DNA from: JAPOUP01 sp965199865
Lineage (GTDB): Bacteria; Pseudomonadota; Alphaproteobacteria; Rhodobacterales; Rhodobacteraceae
Direction of reading: 5' to 3'
DNA length: 64,000 nucleotides
Assembly: GCA_965199865.1 (NCBI GenBank)
Contig: CBDATU010000009.1
Location: forward strand, 186,001 to 250,000
The notes under the pieces are model-generated. The model made no database searches and was not told where the DNA came from. It saw only the letters and a list, made by a program, of their open reading frames with translations. The position numbers and the translations under genes were made by a program. Below are positions 27,787-36,986 of the stretch, piece after piece. The first letter of the stretch is position 1; every line of letters starts with the position of its first letter.

Positions 27787-28389
27787 ATGAATAGGGATTA
27801 CGAATCAACCGGTATCCGCCACCGATTGTCCGACCGTCTGTTTCACTGGGTGATGGCGATTGCCGTTATGGTGCTTGGGGTAACGGCTTTTCTGCCAATC
27901 CTGGGAATTCGTTTTGACTGGATTCCATTGCACTGGATGGCCGGTGTTGTGCTGACGCTTGCCGTGGTGTTCCATCTCTGGCGTGTGCTGGCTGTGCATG
28001 GCATCGCGGAGATGGTGCCCGGGATGGATGATTTTCGGGAACTGGTGCGGCACCTTCGCAATGCTGGGGACGAAGGTCTGCAGGAAGCGAAATACGATGC
28101 CCTGCAGAAGGCATATCATGCAATGGCGGCCCTGACCGTACTTGTCCTGACAGCCACCGGTCTATTGATGCTTGCAAAGATCGATACGGTTTTCTGGCGA
28201 CGTGATCCGACCGTTCTGACGGATCAGTCCTGGGGGATTGTTTACGTCCTGCATGGTGCCGCCTCGATGGTCCTGCTGTTTCTGTTTATCGTCCATGTGT
28301 ATTTCGCCCTGATTCCTGAGCACCGAAAATATCTGCGTTCAATGATCTGGGGATCTGGTCCGGAAAAAGCGAGAGGAGCACGGCGATGA
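27787..28389 (+). CDS. Cytochrome b (formate-dehydrogenase gamma/b561-like membrane subunit)
   Basis: A 200-residue di-heme-type cytochrome b with four hydrophobic helices. Candidate heme histidines: RLFHWVMA (helix 1), PLHWMAGVV and VVFHLWRV (helix 2), YHAMAALTVL (helix 3), LHGAASM and FIVHVYFAL (helix 4). Its location after a Tat-exported molybdenum enzyme suggests it takes electrons from the periplasmic complex to the quinone pool, as membrane subunits do in formate dehydrogenases; this pairing is inference. Confidence 0.85.
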   Translation: MNRDYESTGIRHRLSDRLFHWVMAIAVMVLGVTAFLPILGIRFDWIPLHWMAGVVLTLAVVFHLWRVLAVHGIAEMVPGMDDFRELVRHLRNAGDEGLQEAKYDALQKAYHAMAALTVLVLTATGLLMLAKIDTVFWRRDPTVLTDQSWGIVYVLHGAASMVLLFLFIVHVYFALIPEHRKYLRSMIWGSGPEKARGARR

Positions 28390-28775
28390 ATGATCGTACC
28401 GCGCAGGCGGCGTCGCTTCGCGATGCCTTTGATCGGATAGAGGAGGCCTATGAATTCATGCTGGCCTACGCCGCACAGGGAAGGTCACGGGAAGTTCAGG
28501 AAGGTGGTGAGAGTCAGATACGCCAGTATCTGAAGCGGTTCGAAACGGCGCTTGGTGACATGGACGCAGCGCTTGTCCAGGGCCTTGGAGATGACGGAGC
28601 CTTCACTGACCGTGTTCGAGGCGATGTCGCCGCTGCGCGGGCGCTCGTTGGCCTACTCCTGCAACGGCCATCGATTTCCTCGCTCATGGTGGACAACACC
28701 AACGGATTGATCGCGCTGCGTGCGCTGTTGACGGACATTTTTTTCATAGATCAGGTGGCGCTACCGGATCGATAG
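28386..28775 (+). CDS. Hypothetical helical protein, last gene of molybdenum-hydroxylase operon
   Basis: A 129-residue soluble, almost fully helical protein (DAFDRIEEAYEFMLAYAAQG, RQYLKRFETALGDMDAALVQGL, ARALVGLLLQRP). It overlaps the cytochrome b gene by 4 bases (ATGA) and so is translationally coupled. No family recognised. A maturation or assembly role for the enzyme or cytochrome is possible from position alone. Confidence 0.6.
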   Translation: MNDRTAQAASLRDAFDRIEEAYEFMLAYAAQGRSREVQEGGESQIRQYLKRFETALGDMDAALVQGLGDDGAFTDRVRGDVAAARALVGLLLQRPSISSLMVDNTNGLIALRALLTDIFFIDQVALPDR

Positions 28776-29442
28776 CAGCCTCCGGCCTGAATCCGCTCAA
28801 CTAGGCCCTGCCCCGAAAAAAGCCGTCTGGCCAAATCGGAAGCAGGGACAGAGGTATCAAAGCCTTAGGTCATCCAATTCCCACCGACCGCCAGTAAGGT
28901 AGTCCCGCAGAAACTGGTTTGCAGGGAAACGGCAGGGATTACGGTATCCATGACCAGATCGTCAAGCATCCGTTCCTGGGTTGTGGTCCTTTCCAAGGAT
29001 CCATTCACCGAACACTCCCTTCACCATTGCCCTGAACATACTGGAATGTAACCGAAAATCTGGATTCCGGCAAGATGGATCACATAATGGTATGGGGGAA
29101 TCGCGTGAATTTCAGACTGGCGGCCAGCATGCGGAACAAAACAGGAAAATCCAAGACTGCCCCATTGCCGGAATTCTCGGTAAGGAAACTCACATGGTGG
29201 AAACCGTCAAACCTAACGATGAATTGAGACTCGTGTCGCTGAAGCCACACTTCGATACAGTGAATGGACCTGTCCGTCAGGCGTCCCATTGGTCTGCCAT
29301 CCATTTCGGGAAGCGCATCAGGCGGAGATAGCCAAACCATACTGGCGCCACCATTCAGGCCAGCTACCAGAAATCCGCACAATGGTAACTGATTATCACG
29401 ATTACCAGCGGTGCTTAATTCGGTCCATTTGTTTCAGGACTC
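28776..29442. other. Intergenic stretch after molybdenum-hydroxylase operon
   Basis: About 670 bases between two convergent units. Short open frames exist on both strands, none with family features or a convincing ribosome site. No clear hairpin terminator was seen for either flanking gene. Confidence 0.45.
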
Positions 29443-29751
29443 TCAGCCCTCCTCATTTGCAACCAGAGCGGCTGCAAAGGCCGACCGCTGCTCATCGCTG
29501 GCTTCGGATTGGTGTATGGCCTTCCACTTGCTGTAAGGCATGCCATAGAAGTGTTCGCGTCCCTCTTCTTTCGACATTTCGATACCGCGTTCACCTGCCG
29601 CTTCCTGATACCAGCGGGACAGGCAGTTCCTGCAGAATCCTGCAAGATTCATCAGATCTATGTTCTGAACGTCAGTGCGCCGTTCCATCAGGTGCTCTCG
29701 CAAGCGCCGGAACGCGGCGGCTTCAAGTTCAATGCGGGTCTGCTCTTCCAT
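29443..29751 (-). CDS. DUF1244 family protein
   Basis: A 102-residue protein with the family signature DLMNLAGFCRNCLSRWYQEAA (paired CRNC cysteines near residues 40-43) and SKEEGREHFYGMPYSKWKAIHQ. Function unknown; members are widespread in Proteobacteria. The neighbouring N-formylglutamate amidohydrolase and pyk genes recur beside it in Rhodobacterales, which supports the lineage call. Confidence 0.9.
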   Translation of the reverse strand: MEEQTRIELEAAAFRRLREHLMERRTDVQNIDLMNLAGFCRNCLSRWYQEAAGERGIEMSKEEGREHFYGMPYSKWKAIHQSEASDEQRSAFAAALVANEEG

Positions 29752-29846
29752 TTTTTCTCCTCTGGAATCGAATCACTGTCTCTGCATCACGGGAGGCGGG
29801 CGATTTCGGCACGAACCGGTATTGAGCCAGATACGCAATCTATCAC

Positions 29847-30611
29847 TCATAGGTTCGCGCGCTCAAGGGCTTCCGTCAGAATCGGAGCGAGTCGCCTGGC
29901 CCATGCATGCTGAGCGTCTCTGGTGCTGACCAGATCCTGTCGAAGTTCGATCAAGGCATTGGGCCGCCCCAGGCGCAGGGCATGGCGGTCGACACTGTCT
30001 CCATGAAGAGCGCCGGAATAGGGCTCGTTTCTGCCAACGCAGAGGTCCTCTTCCTCCTCCAGCCGCTCGATCAGCGGCCGTGCAAACCGGTCGTCCTCAC
30101 TCGAATGGAGCACACCAATATGCCAGGGGCGCATTGGCCGGGCGCTGAGACATGGGGTGAAACTATGGATCGCGAGATAGACGAGCCTCTGCATTCCCGC
30201 AGCCGCCAACGCCGAGATTTCGGCATGATATGGCCGATAATACAGGTTGAGCCGCCGTTCTCGCTCCGCGCCATCGATTCCGCGGTTTCCTTCTATCACC
30301 GTCCCATCGCTCAGTTGCATCAGCAAGGTTGGATCATTCTCGCTACGGTTTGGGTCAATGACCAGGCGAGAGAATGCGCACAGAATGGCGGGCGCATCCA
30401 GAAGATGTGATAGACACCGCGTTACCCCCGCAGCTCCAATGTCATAGGCGATGTGACGATCCATATCGGTTGCGGATATGCCCAGATCGCCGCCAGAAAC
30501 CATCGGAGGAACCACATTGCTCGCATGATCACACGTTATCAGCCAGGGGCCGGGGCGGTTCCTGCCGATGACTTCAAAGGCCGGAAAGTTCGTTTGGACG
30601 TCATTTCTCAT
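29847..30611 (-). CDS. N-formylglutamate amidohydrolase family protein
   Basis: A 254-residue zinc-dependent hydrolase related to HutG. Motifs: LITCDHASN (metal-binding Asp/His near residue 26), DRHIAYDIGA, SRLVIDPNR, LVYLAIHSFTP with the conserved His, and NALIELRQDL near the end. The annotated role in the family is release of glutamate from N-formylglutamate in histidine breakdown, but this copy is far from hut genes, so its real substrate is open. Start ATG 30611 chosen by family length; an in-frame ATG at 30704 exists. Confidence 0.87.
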   Translation of the reverse strand: MRNDVQTNFPAFEVIGRNRPGPWLITCDHASNVVPPMVSGGDLGISATDMDRHIAYDIGAAGVTRCLSHLLDAPAILCAFSRLVIDPNRSENDPTLLMQLSDGTVIEGNRGIDGAERERRLNLYYRPYHAEISALAAAGMQRLVYLAIHSFTPCLSARPMRPWHIGVLHSSEDDRFARPLIERLEEEEDLCVGRNEPYSGALHGDSVDRHALRLGRPNALIELRQDLVSTRDAQHAWARRLAPILTEALERANL

Positions 30612-30733
30612 AAATTCCGAAGAATAGGATCGAATGCCTGGCGGCGCCAGTTGTCCCGGTTGCCAGATGCAAGGAATCATTCCATAGAGTGCGGGGCGCG
30701 CCAAAATAACGACAAAGCTGATATGCGGGGAGT

Positions 30734-32182
30734 TTGATGAGACGCTTCAGAAACGTGAAAATTGTCGCCACTCTAGGTCCTGCATCCGATAGCTATGAAG
30801 TAATTCGAGCGCTGTTCGAGGCCGGTGCAGACGTGTTCCGGCTGAATATGAGCCATGGAGACCACGCTGGTTTCCAGGATCTCCACACCGCCATTCGCCA
30901 GGTCGAGAACGACGTTGGACGGCCGATTGCCATCCTTGCGGATCTACAGGGACCAAAGCTGCGCTGCGGCGTGTTCGCTAACGGACACGAAACGCTGAAA
31001 GAGGGACAGCCGTTCCGATTCGACCTTGATGAGACACCGGGTAACTCTGCCCGGGTTTGCCTTCCGCACTACGAGATTCTGGACGCTCTGGTCCCAGGAA
31101 CATCGCTGCTTGTCAATGATGGCAAGATACGGCTGGAGGTCGAAAACTGCGGTGCTGACTTTGCGGATTGCCGGGTAGTGACCGGCGGTGAGATATCCGA
31201 TCGCAAGGGTGTCAACGTGCCGGATGTGATCATTCCGCTGACGGCGCTGACAGAAAAGGATCGTGCGGATCTTGAATTCGCCTGCTCGTTGGGAGTTGAC
31301 TGGATTGCCCTTTCATTCGTGCAGCGCGCTGAAGACGTTCAGGAGGCGCGGACCCTTGTGAATGGCCGTGCGGCGATCATGACAAAGGTTGAAAAGCCTG
31401 CGGCGGTTAGGGCCTTCGATGAAATTCTTTCCGCTTCGGACGGGATTATGGTGGCACGCGGAGATTTGGGCGTTGAGCTTCCAGTACAGAACCTTCCGCC
31501 CATTCAGAAGCGGCTGGTGCGAAAGTCGCGTGCTGCAGCAAAGCCTGTCATCATTGCGACCCAAATGCTGGAGAGCATGATCGTTTCTCCAGTGCCCACC
31601 AGGGCGGAAGTTTCGGATGTCGCGACCGCAATTTACGAAGGTGTGGACGCCGTGATGCTGTCGGCGGAGTCGGCGGCCGGGAGATTTCCGGTTGAGGCTG
31701 TGACCACGATGAACAATGTCGCCAAGGAGGTCGAGAGCGACTCCGCTTACCGGGACATCATCATCGCGTCCCGCAGCGCAAGAAAATACAGTGTGGCGGA
31801 CGGCATTGTTTCGGCGGCGCGTGAGATTGCCGAGACAACCGACATCAAGGCAATCTTCTGTTTTACCCAGTCGGGAACGACAGCGGCTCTAGTGGCACGC
31901 GAACGCCCAATTGTTCCAATCGTTGGCATGGCGGGCCTCAAGAGCACGGCGCGGCGGTTATGTCTGACCTGGGGAACCCACTGCATCGAGGTTGGCGCGA
32001 TGGGTCGATTCAAGCAGGCAGTTGTACGTGCGGTTCTTGCCGCACAGGAACATGGTTTCGCGTCCAAACGTGATCAGATCGTGGTTACCGCCGGAGTTCC
32101 GTTCAATGAGCCCGGAACGACCAATATCCTGCGTGTGGCTCCATGTGACGTGAAACTGATCTATCAGGCCGAACCGGAATAG
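30734..32182 (+). CDS. pyk: Pyruvate kinase
   Basis: A 482-residue glycolytic enzyme making ATP and pyruvate from phosphoenolpyruvate. KIVATLGPAS opens the protein, FRLNMSHG (near residue 36), ADLQGPKLR, and the signature IMTKVEKPAAV holds the catalytic Lys. MVARGDLGVELP (metal-binding) and ATQMLESM follow, with a C-terminal allosteric-type domain (FCFTQSGTTAALVARERP). Divergent from the N-formylglutamate amidohydrolase gene, separated by about 120 bases. Confidence 0.97.
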   Translation: MMRRFRNVKIVATLGPASDSYEVIRALFEAGADVFRLNMSHGDHAGFQDLHTAIRQVENDVGRPIAILADLQGPKLRCGVFANGHETLKEGQPFRFDLDETPGNSARVCLPHYEILDALVPGTSLLVNDGKIRLEVENCGADFADCRVVTGGEISDRKGVNVPDVIIPLTALTEKDRADLEFACSLGVDWIALSFVQRAEDVQEARTLVNGRAAIMTKVEKPAAVRAFDEILSASDGIMVARGDLGVELPVQNLPPIQKRLVRKSRAAAKPVIIATQMLESMIVSPVPTRAEVSDVATAIYEGVDAVMLSAESAAGRFPVEAVTTMNNVAKEVESDSAYRDIIIASRSARKYSVADGIVSAAREIAETTDIKAIFCFTQSGTTAALVARERPIVPIVGMAGLKSTARRLCLTWGTHCIEVGAMGRFKQAVVRAVLAAQEHGFASKRDQIVVTAGVPFNEPGTTNILRVAPCDVKLIYQAEPE

Positions 32183-32428
32183 CCGTATCCAGCCCATCAT
32201 CGGCACTTGGTTTAGCTACTTGCACTGTGACCTACAGCACAGCGGCACGTCCATTCTGAATATCAGGATTTAGTGACGTCAGCGCTATGTTCACATCTTC
32301 GGTCGTGAGCCACTGGCGGACTCCTGCGCCGTTTGTCCTGTACCGCCGCGTCTCTCTTCACGGTTTCCCTATTTCCATCCCCCCAAAGATAGAACGGAGA
32401 GCTGCGTTTCGGGGTGAAAGCGGGAAGG

Positions 32429-33298
32429 TTACTGATCTACCAGCCTGTCCAGTGCGGGATACAGGCGGGTGAAATCTTCGTCCTCCATACCTGCGTCCAC
32501 TGCTGCCTGGAGCCAGGCCAGGGTCTGGTGGCCGATCCGCATCGGGCTGCCAAGTTCTTCCGACAGGGCAACGGCCATGCCGACATCCTTGCGCAGATTG
32601 TAAATCCTCGAGCGCCCATCCCAGGTTTCTGACAGGATGTGATCGGGAAAGCGGCGTTCCGAGATGAAGCTGCGGGCATTGCCGGCGTTGAACACTCCAA
32701 TCATGTCGGCGAGATCAATTCCGGCGGCTTCGGCCAGGCGACCCGCTTCGGAACAGGCAAGGAAGTTTGTGTGCGTGATCAGGTTGTGGACCACTTTCAT
32801 CGTGTGTCCAGCGCCTGATGGGCCAAGATGGATCAGCTTACCTGCACAGGCTTCGAGGACGGATCGTGACCTTTCAAGCACGTCGATGTCACCACCGATC
32901 ATCAAGGTCATTGTACCCTCGTCGGCACCCTTGGCACCACCGCCGGTCATGCCTGCATCCATGTAGGGAATGTCAGCGTCAGCGGCCCGCGCTGCAAGCC
33001 GTTTGGTGTAGGCCGGATCGGAAGTCGTGAAGTCCCAGATGATCAGATCCTTCCTTGCGTTCACCAGCATGGCATCCAGGACCTCATCTATCTGCTCGGA
33101 TCCTGGAACAACGAAGATCACGACTTCCGCTTCGGCTGCCATCACGGACGGGACTGCGATGCGGGCGGTATCGGCAAAGGGTGCCCGTGCGGGTTCGGCC
33201 ACGTCCCAGACCATCGGACTGTAGCCTGCCCTGGCAAAGTTTTTTGCTATTCCACGGCCCATGTTGCCGAGGCCGATAACGCCGACGGTTTTGGTCAT
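32429..33298 (-). CDS. NAD(P)-dependent beta-hydroxyacid dehydrogenase family oxidoreductase
   Basis: A 289-residue enzyme of the 3-hydroxyisobutyrate/tartronate-semialdehyde reductase family. The Rossmann motif GVIGLGNMGRGIAKNF is at residues 4-19, the substrate loop MDAGMTGGGAKGADEGTMTLMIGG near 117-140, and the catalytic Lys in GHTMKVVHNLI near 172. ATG 33298 has GGAG 6 bases upstream; the frame continues to 33361 through the inverted repeat but that is unlikely to be coding. Substrate unknown. Confidence 0.9.
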   Translation of the reverse strand: MTKTVGVIGLGNMGRGIAKNFARAGYSPMVWDVAEPARAPFADTARIAVPSVMAAEAEVVIFVVPGSEQIDEVLDAMLVNARKDLIIWDFTTSDPAYTKRLAARAADADIPYMDAGMTGGGAKGADEGTMTLMIGGDIDVLERSRSVLEACAGKLIHLGPSGAGHTMKVVHNLITHTNFLACSEAGRLAEAAGIDLADMIGVFNAGNARSFISERRFPDHILSETWDGRSRIYNLRKDVGMAVALSEELGSPMRIGHQTLAWLQAAVDAGMEDEDFTRLYPALDRLVDQ

Positions 33299-33322
33299 TG
33301 GACGCTCCATTTGGGACTTATG

Positions 33323-33457
33323 TACCTGACTGACCATCTGCGGCCTGTCGGTCGATTTCATGGTTCACCGGGTGCCCAATGGCATGCCGAACGGTTGCCA
33401 TTGGGCACCCGGTGAACCATGAAATCGACCGACAGGCCGCAGATGGTCAGTCAGGTA
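33323..33457. repeat. Perfect 62-bp inverted repeat between divergent genes
   Basis: Left arm 33323-33384 and right arm 33396-33457 are exact reverse complements over 62 bases with an 11-base spacer. Beyond the perfect part similarity continues with changes (GGGACTTAT near 33313 against ATAAGTTCC near 33463), so the symmetry is older than the perfect core. It lies 25 bases before the dehydrogenase start and 85 before the cytochrome b561-like start. No T-run follows either arm, so it is not a standard terminator. Confidence 0.95.
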
Positions 33458-33541
33458 TATAAATAAGTTCCACCCACCCATATAATTGCCATACAAAGCC
33501 CGCCATGCCAATTGCACAGAGACGACTGGAAAGAGCCTCAG

Positions 33542-34258
33542 ATGTTCGAGAAAATGCCCCATATCAAGGAAGAGGTCTATTTCGACTTTCTGGGTCGGAC
33601 CATCGACATCCACTGGAACTATCACGCACTTCTGATGGTTGGCATCTGGCTTGTGCTGGTACCGCTCTGCATCACAATCATCCGCTATGGCAAACCCCGC
33701 CCCACCAAGTATGGTCTGCGTCGCCAGGTGCACGTAAAGCACATCGAATGGTGGTGGTTCAGCATTCACAAATACGGACTTGGGGCCGCGGTCCTGCTGT
33801 CGTTGGGCGGAGGTCTGGTGGCGCTGGTCGTAAGCCAGGGCTTCAGCGGGTCGATCCACGCGATATTCGGCACGCTGACCATTGTTCTCGGCGTCATTCA
33901 GGTTACCGCTGGAATGCTGCGCGGTACGCATGGCGGCAAATATTACAACAACGCCGACCCGAACGACCCCTCGACCTGGCATGGTGACCACTACAGTCGT
34001 ACCACACGCCGCCGGATTTTCGAGGCGTATCACAGGACCGGCGGTTTTTTCACGCTATTCTGCGCACTTGGCGCAATCGGATCGGGGCTGATGCAATATC
34101 CGATGCCGGTTCTGGCGACGATTGTCTTCATTCTACCATTCTTCTATTTCGCATTCTGGGTGATCATGGAGTTTCTGGAGCGTCGCTACGACGGCTATCG
34201 TGCGGTCCACGGATACGGGCTGGAACACCCTTACAACAAGGAACGCGAGTTCCTGTGA
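33542..34258 (+). CDS. Cytochrome b561-domain membrane protein
   Basis: A 238-residue protein with about five membrane helices. The pattern fits b561-type cytochromes: HWNYHALLMVGIWLVLVPLCI (helix 1 with His), a basic loop, FSIHKYGLGAAVLLSLGGG, HAIFGTLTIVLGVIQVTAGMLRGTHGG, YHRTGGFFTLFCALGAIGSG and a final helix. Histidines in helices 1-4 could bind two hemes. I chose ATG 33542, with AAAGAG upstream, over the TTG at 33512. Likely electron transfer across the membrane; partner unknown. Confidence 0.8.
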   Translation: MFEKMPHIKEEVYFDFLGRTIDIHWNYHALLMVGIWLVLVPLCITIIRYGKPRPTKYGLRRQVHVKHIEWWWFSIHKYGLGAAVLLSLGGGLVALVVSQGFSGSIHAIFGTLTIVLGVIQVTAGMLRGTHGGKYYNNADPNDPSTWHGDHYSRTTRRRIFEAYHRTGGFFTLFCALGAIGSGLMQYPMPVLATIVFILPFFYFAFWVIMEFLERRYDGYRAVHGYGLEHPYNKEREFL

Positions 34259-34339
34259 GAATGCTTTCGCAGCTATTGACCTACACATCACGTCGAGGTC
34301 GCGAAGGCGTGCGGGATCCAGACCGGGAGATGATGATCG

Positions 34340-34708
34340 ATGGCGAACGTGGCGGAACAGCCGGAGGCGGCGGTGGTGCAGGACAGGAGGCCGGGGACAT
34401 TCCCGGCCGACTGGCTGTTCGGGATCGCGGCAACCGTCTTGACGGTCTCCGTCCTCGGTCTCGCTGGCGCGATCTGGGACACTCGGACCTACCTGACCGA
34501 GCAGAACGCCGACATTCGAGACGATGTGGCCGATCTGCGCAAGCGGATGGATCGGATGGAAACCCATCTGGAAGTCATCGCCGAGCGTCTGGCGGATCGG
34601 CCCGCTTCCGAATGGTCCAGCCAGCGGGATCCAACGTCGCCGTTGGTCTGGGGTCACGGGGGCGAAGCGTTTTGGCCCGCTGTTTTCGTGAGAAAACGAA
34701 AAACATGA
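34340..34708 (+). CDS. Small membrane protein with coiled-coil tail
   Basis: A 122-residue protein: polar head, one helix at about residues 24-44 (WLFGIAATVLTVSVLGLAGAI), then a heptad-like stretch ADIRDDVADLRKRMDRMETHLEVIAERLADR (about 57-87) and a variable tail. This anchor-plus-coiled-coil layout is common in small structural proteins; no family recognised. It follows the b561-like gene on the same strand after 81 bases. Confidence 0.55.
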   Translation: MANVAEQPEAAVVQDRRPGTFPADWLFGIAATVLTVSVLGLAGAIWDTRTYLTEQNADIRDDVADLRKRMDRMETHLEVIAERLADRPASEWSSQRDPTSPLVWGHGGEAFWPAVFVRKRKT

Positions 34709-34757
34709 ACAGAAGCCAAGGCAACAGACGCGGATAGGGCCGGGGAGGGGCCGGGGA

Positions 34758-35697
34758 ATGGCAGACGTAGTGATCAGTGAATTCATGGACCAGGATGTCG
34801 CGGAAAGGTTGATCAGCGACTTCGATACCCATTGGGATCCCGACCTTTGGAGCCGGCGCGCTGATCTCCTGCACATAGTCACAGGCGCAAGGGCCATAGT
34901 GGTGCGCAATGCCACGCAGGTAAATCCAGAGCTTTCTGGACGCTGCGCCACAACTGAAGGTGGTCGCGCGGATGGGCGTGGGGCTCGACAATATCGATGT
35001 GGAGGCATGCAGGACGCGTGGAGTTGAGGTTTGCCCGTCGATCGGGGCGAATGCCGTTTCGGTTGCGGAATACGTTATCGCGACGGCCATGATCCTGTTG
35101 CGCGGATCCGCCTATTTCGCCACCCCGGATGTTGTGGCCGGTGCTTGGGATCGGCCGAAATTCGCTGGCGCAACCGAAATCGCGGGCAGGACGATGGGCA
35201 TCATCGGCTTTGGATCGATTGGTCAGGTCGTTGGTGCCAGGGCACGCGGAATGGGGATGGAGGTGATCGCCCATGACGCGATGATGCCCGATGACCACCC
35301 GGCCTGGGCCGACGCGCGGCGGGTCAGCCTGGATGATCTGGTAGCGCAGGCGAACGTGGTTTCGCTCCATTGTCCCAAGCTGCCGGAGACCATTGATCTG
35401 ATCGACAGGCGCCAGTTCAGTCGGATGAAGCCAGATGCGGTCCTGATCAATTCCGCTCGGGGCGGGATTGTCAACGAGGCGGCTTGTGCCGAAGCGTTAC
35501 GGTCAGGGCAGATCGCTGGAGCGGCGCTGGATACGCTGGATGTGGAACCGATCACACCTGAGGTCGGCTTGATGTTTCACGGGATCAGGAACCTGATCCT
35601 GACTCCGCATATCGCTGGCGTGACGCAGGAGTCGAACCGCCGCGTTGCCGAAGTGGCTGCGGAAAACGTGCGACGGGTTATGGCTGCGACGTCGTGA
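34758..35697 (+). pseudogene. D-isomer 2-hydroxyacid dehydrogenase with frameshift
   Basis: NAD-dependent dehydrogenase of the phosphoglycerate dehydrogenase/CtBP type. The first frame (34758 to about 34935) gives MADVVISEFMDQDVAERLI and ARAIVVRNATQVNPEL; the second (to 35697) gives LDAAPQLKVVARMGVGLDN, NAD loop GIIGFGSIGQ, catalytic Arg in NSARGGIVNE, Glu in LDVEP and His in PHIAGVT. One extra T in the run at 34933-34935 (CTTTCTGG for CTTCTGG) separates them; removing it restores about 312 residues. Recent decay or assembly error. Confidence 0.9.
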
Positions 35698-35704
35698 GCC
35701 GCGC

Positions 35705-36964
35705 CTACCCGGTATATTCGAGAATGTAGAGCCCCGCATTGTAATCCGACACATAGGCCAGCCCATCCCTTGACACCCAGATGTCACAGCTCTGGATGAC
35801 CCTGGTTCGGTTCGGGCGCCGGTCCATCAGTCTTACTGGAGCCGGGGGCACGAAAGCTGCCACTTCCCTGGGCTGGTATTCGTTCGAGATGTCATAAACC
35901 CGGATTCCGGCATTCTGCTGTGTCGCGAAGATCAACTGGTCGCTGACCAGTCCGTCGGGCCGGTTTTCGTGGATGTTATGTGGGCCGAAATGCGCACCCT
36001 TGGCGCAGTAATCCTCTTCATTCGGGATCGGCACTGTCGAGATGCTGACCGGGTTCGATGGTTCACGAATGTCGAAAAGCCAGATATGCTTGATACCGTC
36101 CGCACAATTGTCGAGAACGGCCTCGTCCGCGACGACCAGCAGGTTTCTGTCGGGAAGCGGTAAAGCGTTGTGGGTTCCACCACCAAAGGGGGGAGACCAG
36201 TTGCGATGTACGATCAGCTCGGGATTGTACCGGTCGGAAACGTCCATGATCACCAGACCACCATCGCGCCAGGCCCCATAGGCGGTATCCCCGTGCACGA
36301 TCGCATGGTGCAGACCCGCACGCGCCTGATCTTCGGACATTTCCTCGCCTGCCGCGGCGTTCATTCCCGGTAGCCAGTAGCGCCCGGCCTCTTTGGGGTT
36401 GGTCGGGTCCGCCATATCAATGGTGGCAAAGATGTAGTCGGTGAACCCGTCAAGCAGGACCGAGGCATAGGCCCATCGCCCACCCACATACCAAAGGCGG
36501 TGAATGCCACCACCTTCAACGCCCATGAAACCAATCTGCCGCGGTTCCGCCGGGTTCGAGATATCAAAGACCGACAGCCCCGCCGTCCAGTCCCGCGCCT
36601 TCGACTGCATCGTATCGGCCGTGCCTACCTTTCTGCCCAGTTTGCCTTTGTAATATTCGGCTTCGTCCTGGAACTCCTCGGCGGCGAACATGTTCTTGGC
36701 ATTGATGACCAAAAGCAGATCTTCATGACTTTGCAGGTGGATGTTCCAGGTATTGGGCGGTGCCGGGACATAGGCAACTGGTCTGGGACCGCGCGGGTCA
36801 CGGCAATCGACGACGCTGAACCCGTCCGAGAACATATGCCCGATTATCGCATGCCCCTTATTGACCATGAGCTGCACACCGTCCGGGCGCCCGCCCTGAT
36901 CGGAATATCCGAGCAGTTTCATGTTTCTGGAGTAATCCGGGATTGGCAGATCCTGCTGTGACAT
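35705..36964 (-). CDS. LVIVD-repeat beta-propeller protein
   Basis: A 419-residue protein built from repeats like FSVVDCRDPRGPRPVAYV, LSVFDISNPAEPRQIGFM, LVIMDVSDRYNPELIVHR, IWLFDIREPSNPVSIST and IRVYDISNEYQPREVAAF, about every 50-60 residues: the LVIVD pattern thought to form a propeller. No signal peptide from ATG 36964 (GGAGAG upstream), so it should be cytoplasmic, whereas many relatives are secreted. Function unknown. Last gene of the tct operon, 22 bases after the DctP-like gene. Confidence 0.8.
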   Translation of the reverse strand: MSQQDLPIPDYSRNMKLLGYSDQGGRPDGVQLMVNKGHAIIGHMFSDGFSVVDCRDPRGPRPVAYVPAPPNTWNIHLQSHEDLLLVINAKNMFAAEEFQDEAEYYKGKLGRKVGTADTMQSKARDWTAGLSVFDISNPAEPRQIGFMGVEGGGIHRLWYVGGRWAYASVLLDGFTDYIFATIDMADPTNPKEAGRYWLPGMNAAAGEEMSEDQARAGLHHAIVHGDTAYGAWRDGGLVIMDVSDRYNPELIVHRNWSPPFGGGTHNALPLPDRNLLVVADEAVLDNCADGIKHIWLFDIREPSNPVSISTVPIPNEEDYCAKGAHFGPHNIHENRPDGLVSDQLIFATQQNAGIRVYDISNEYQPREVAAFVPPAPVRLMDRRPNRTRVIQSCDIWVSRDGLAYVSDYNAGLYILEYTG

Positions 36965-36986
36965 GGAGTCTCTCCGGTCATGCGCG

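Noticed and set aside
33323..33457. Inverted repeat read as a rho-independent terminator
   Set aside because: It lies between divergent gene starts and lacks a T-run on either side; the stem is far longer than normal.
33365..34033. 222-codon minus-strand frame starting in the inverted repeat
   Set aside because: Opposite to the cytochrome b561-like gene, which has clear helices and histidines.
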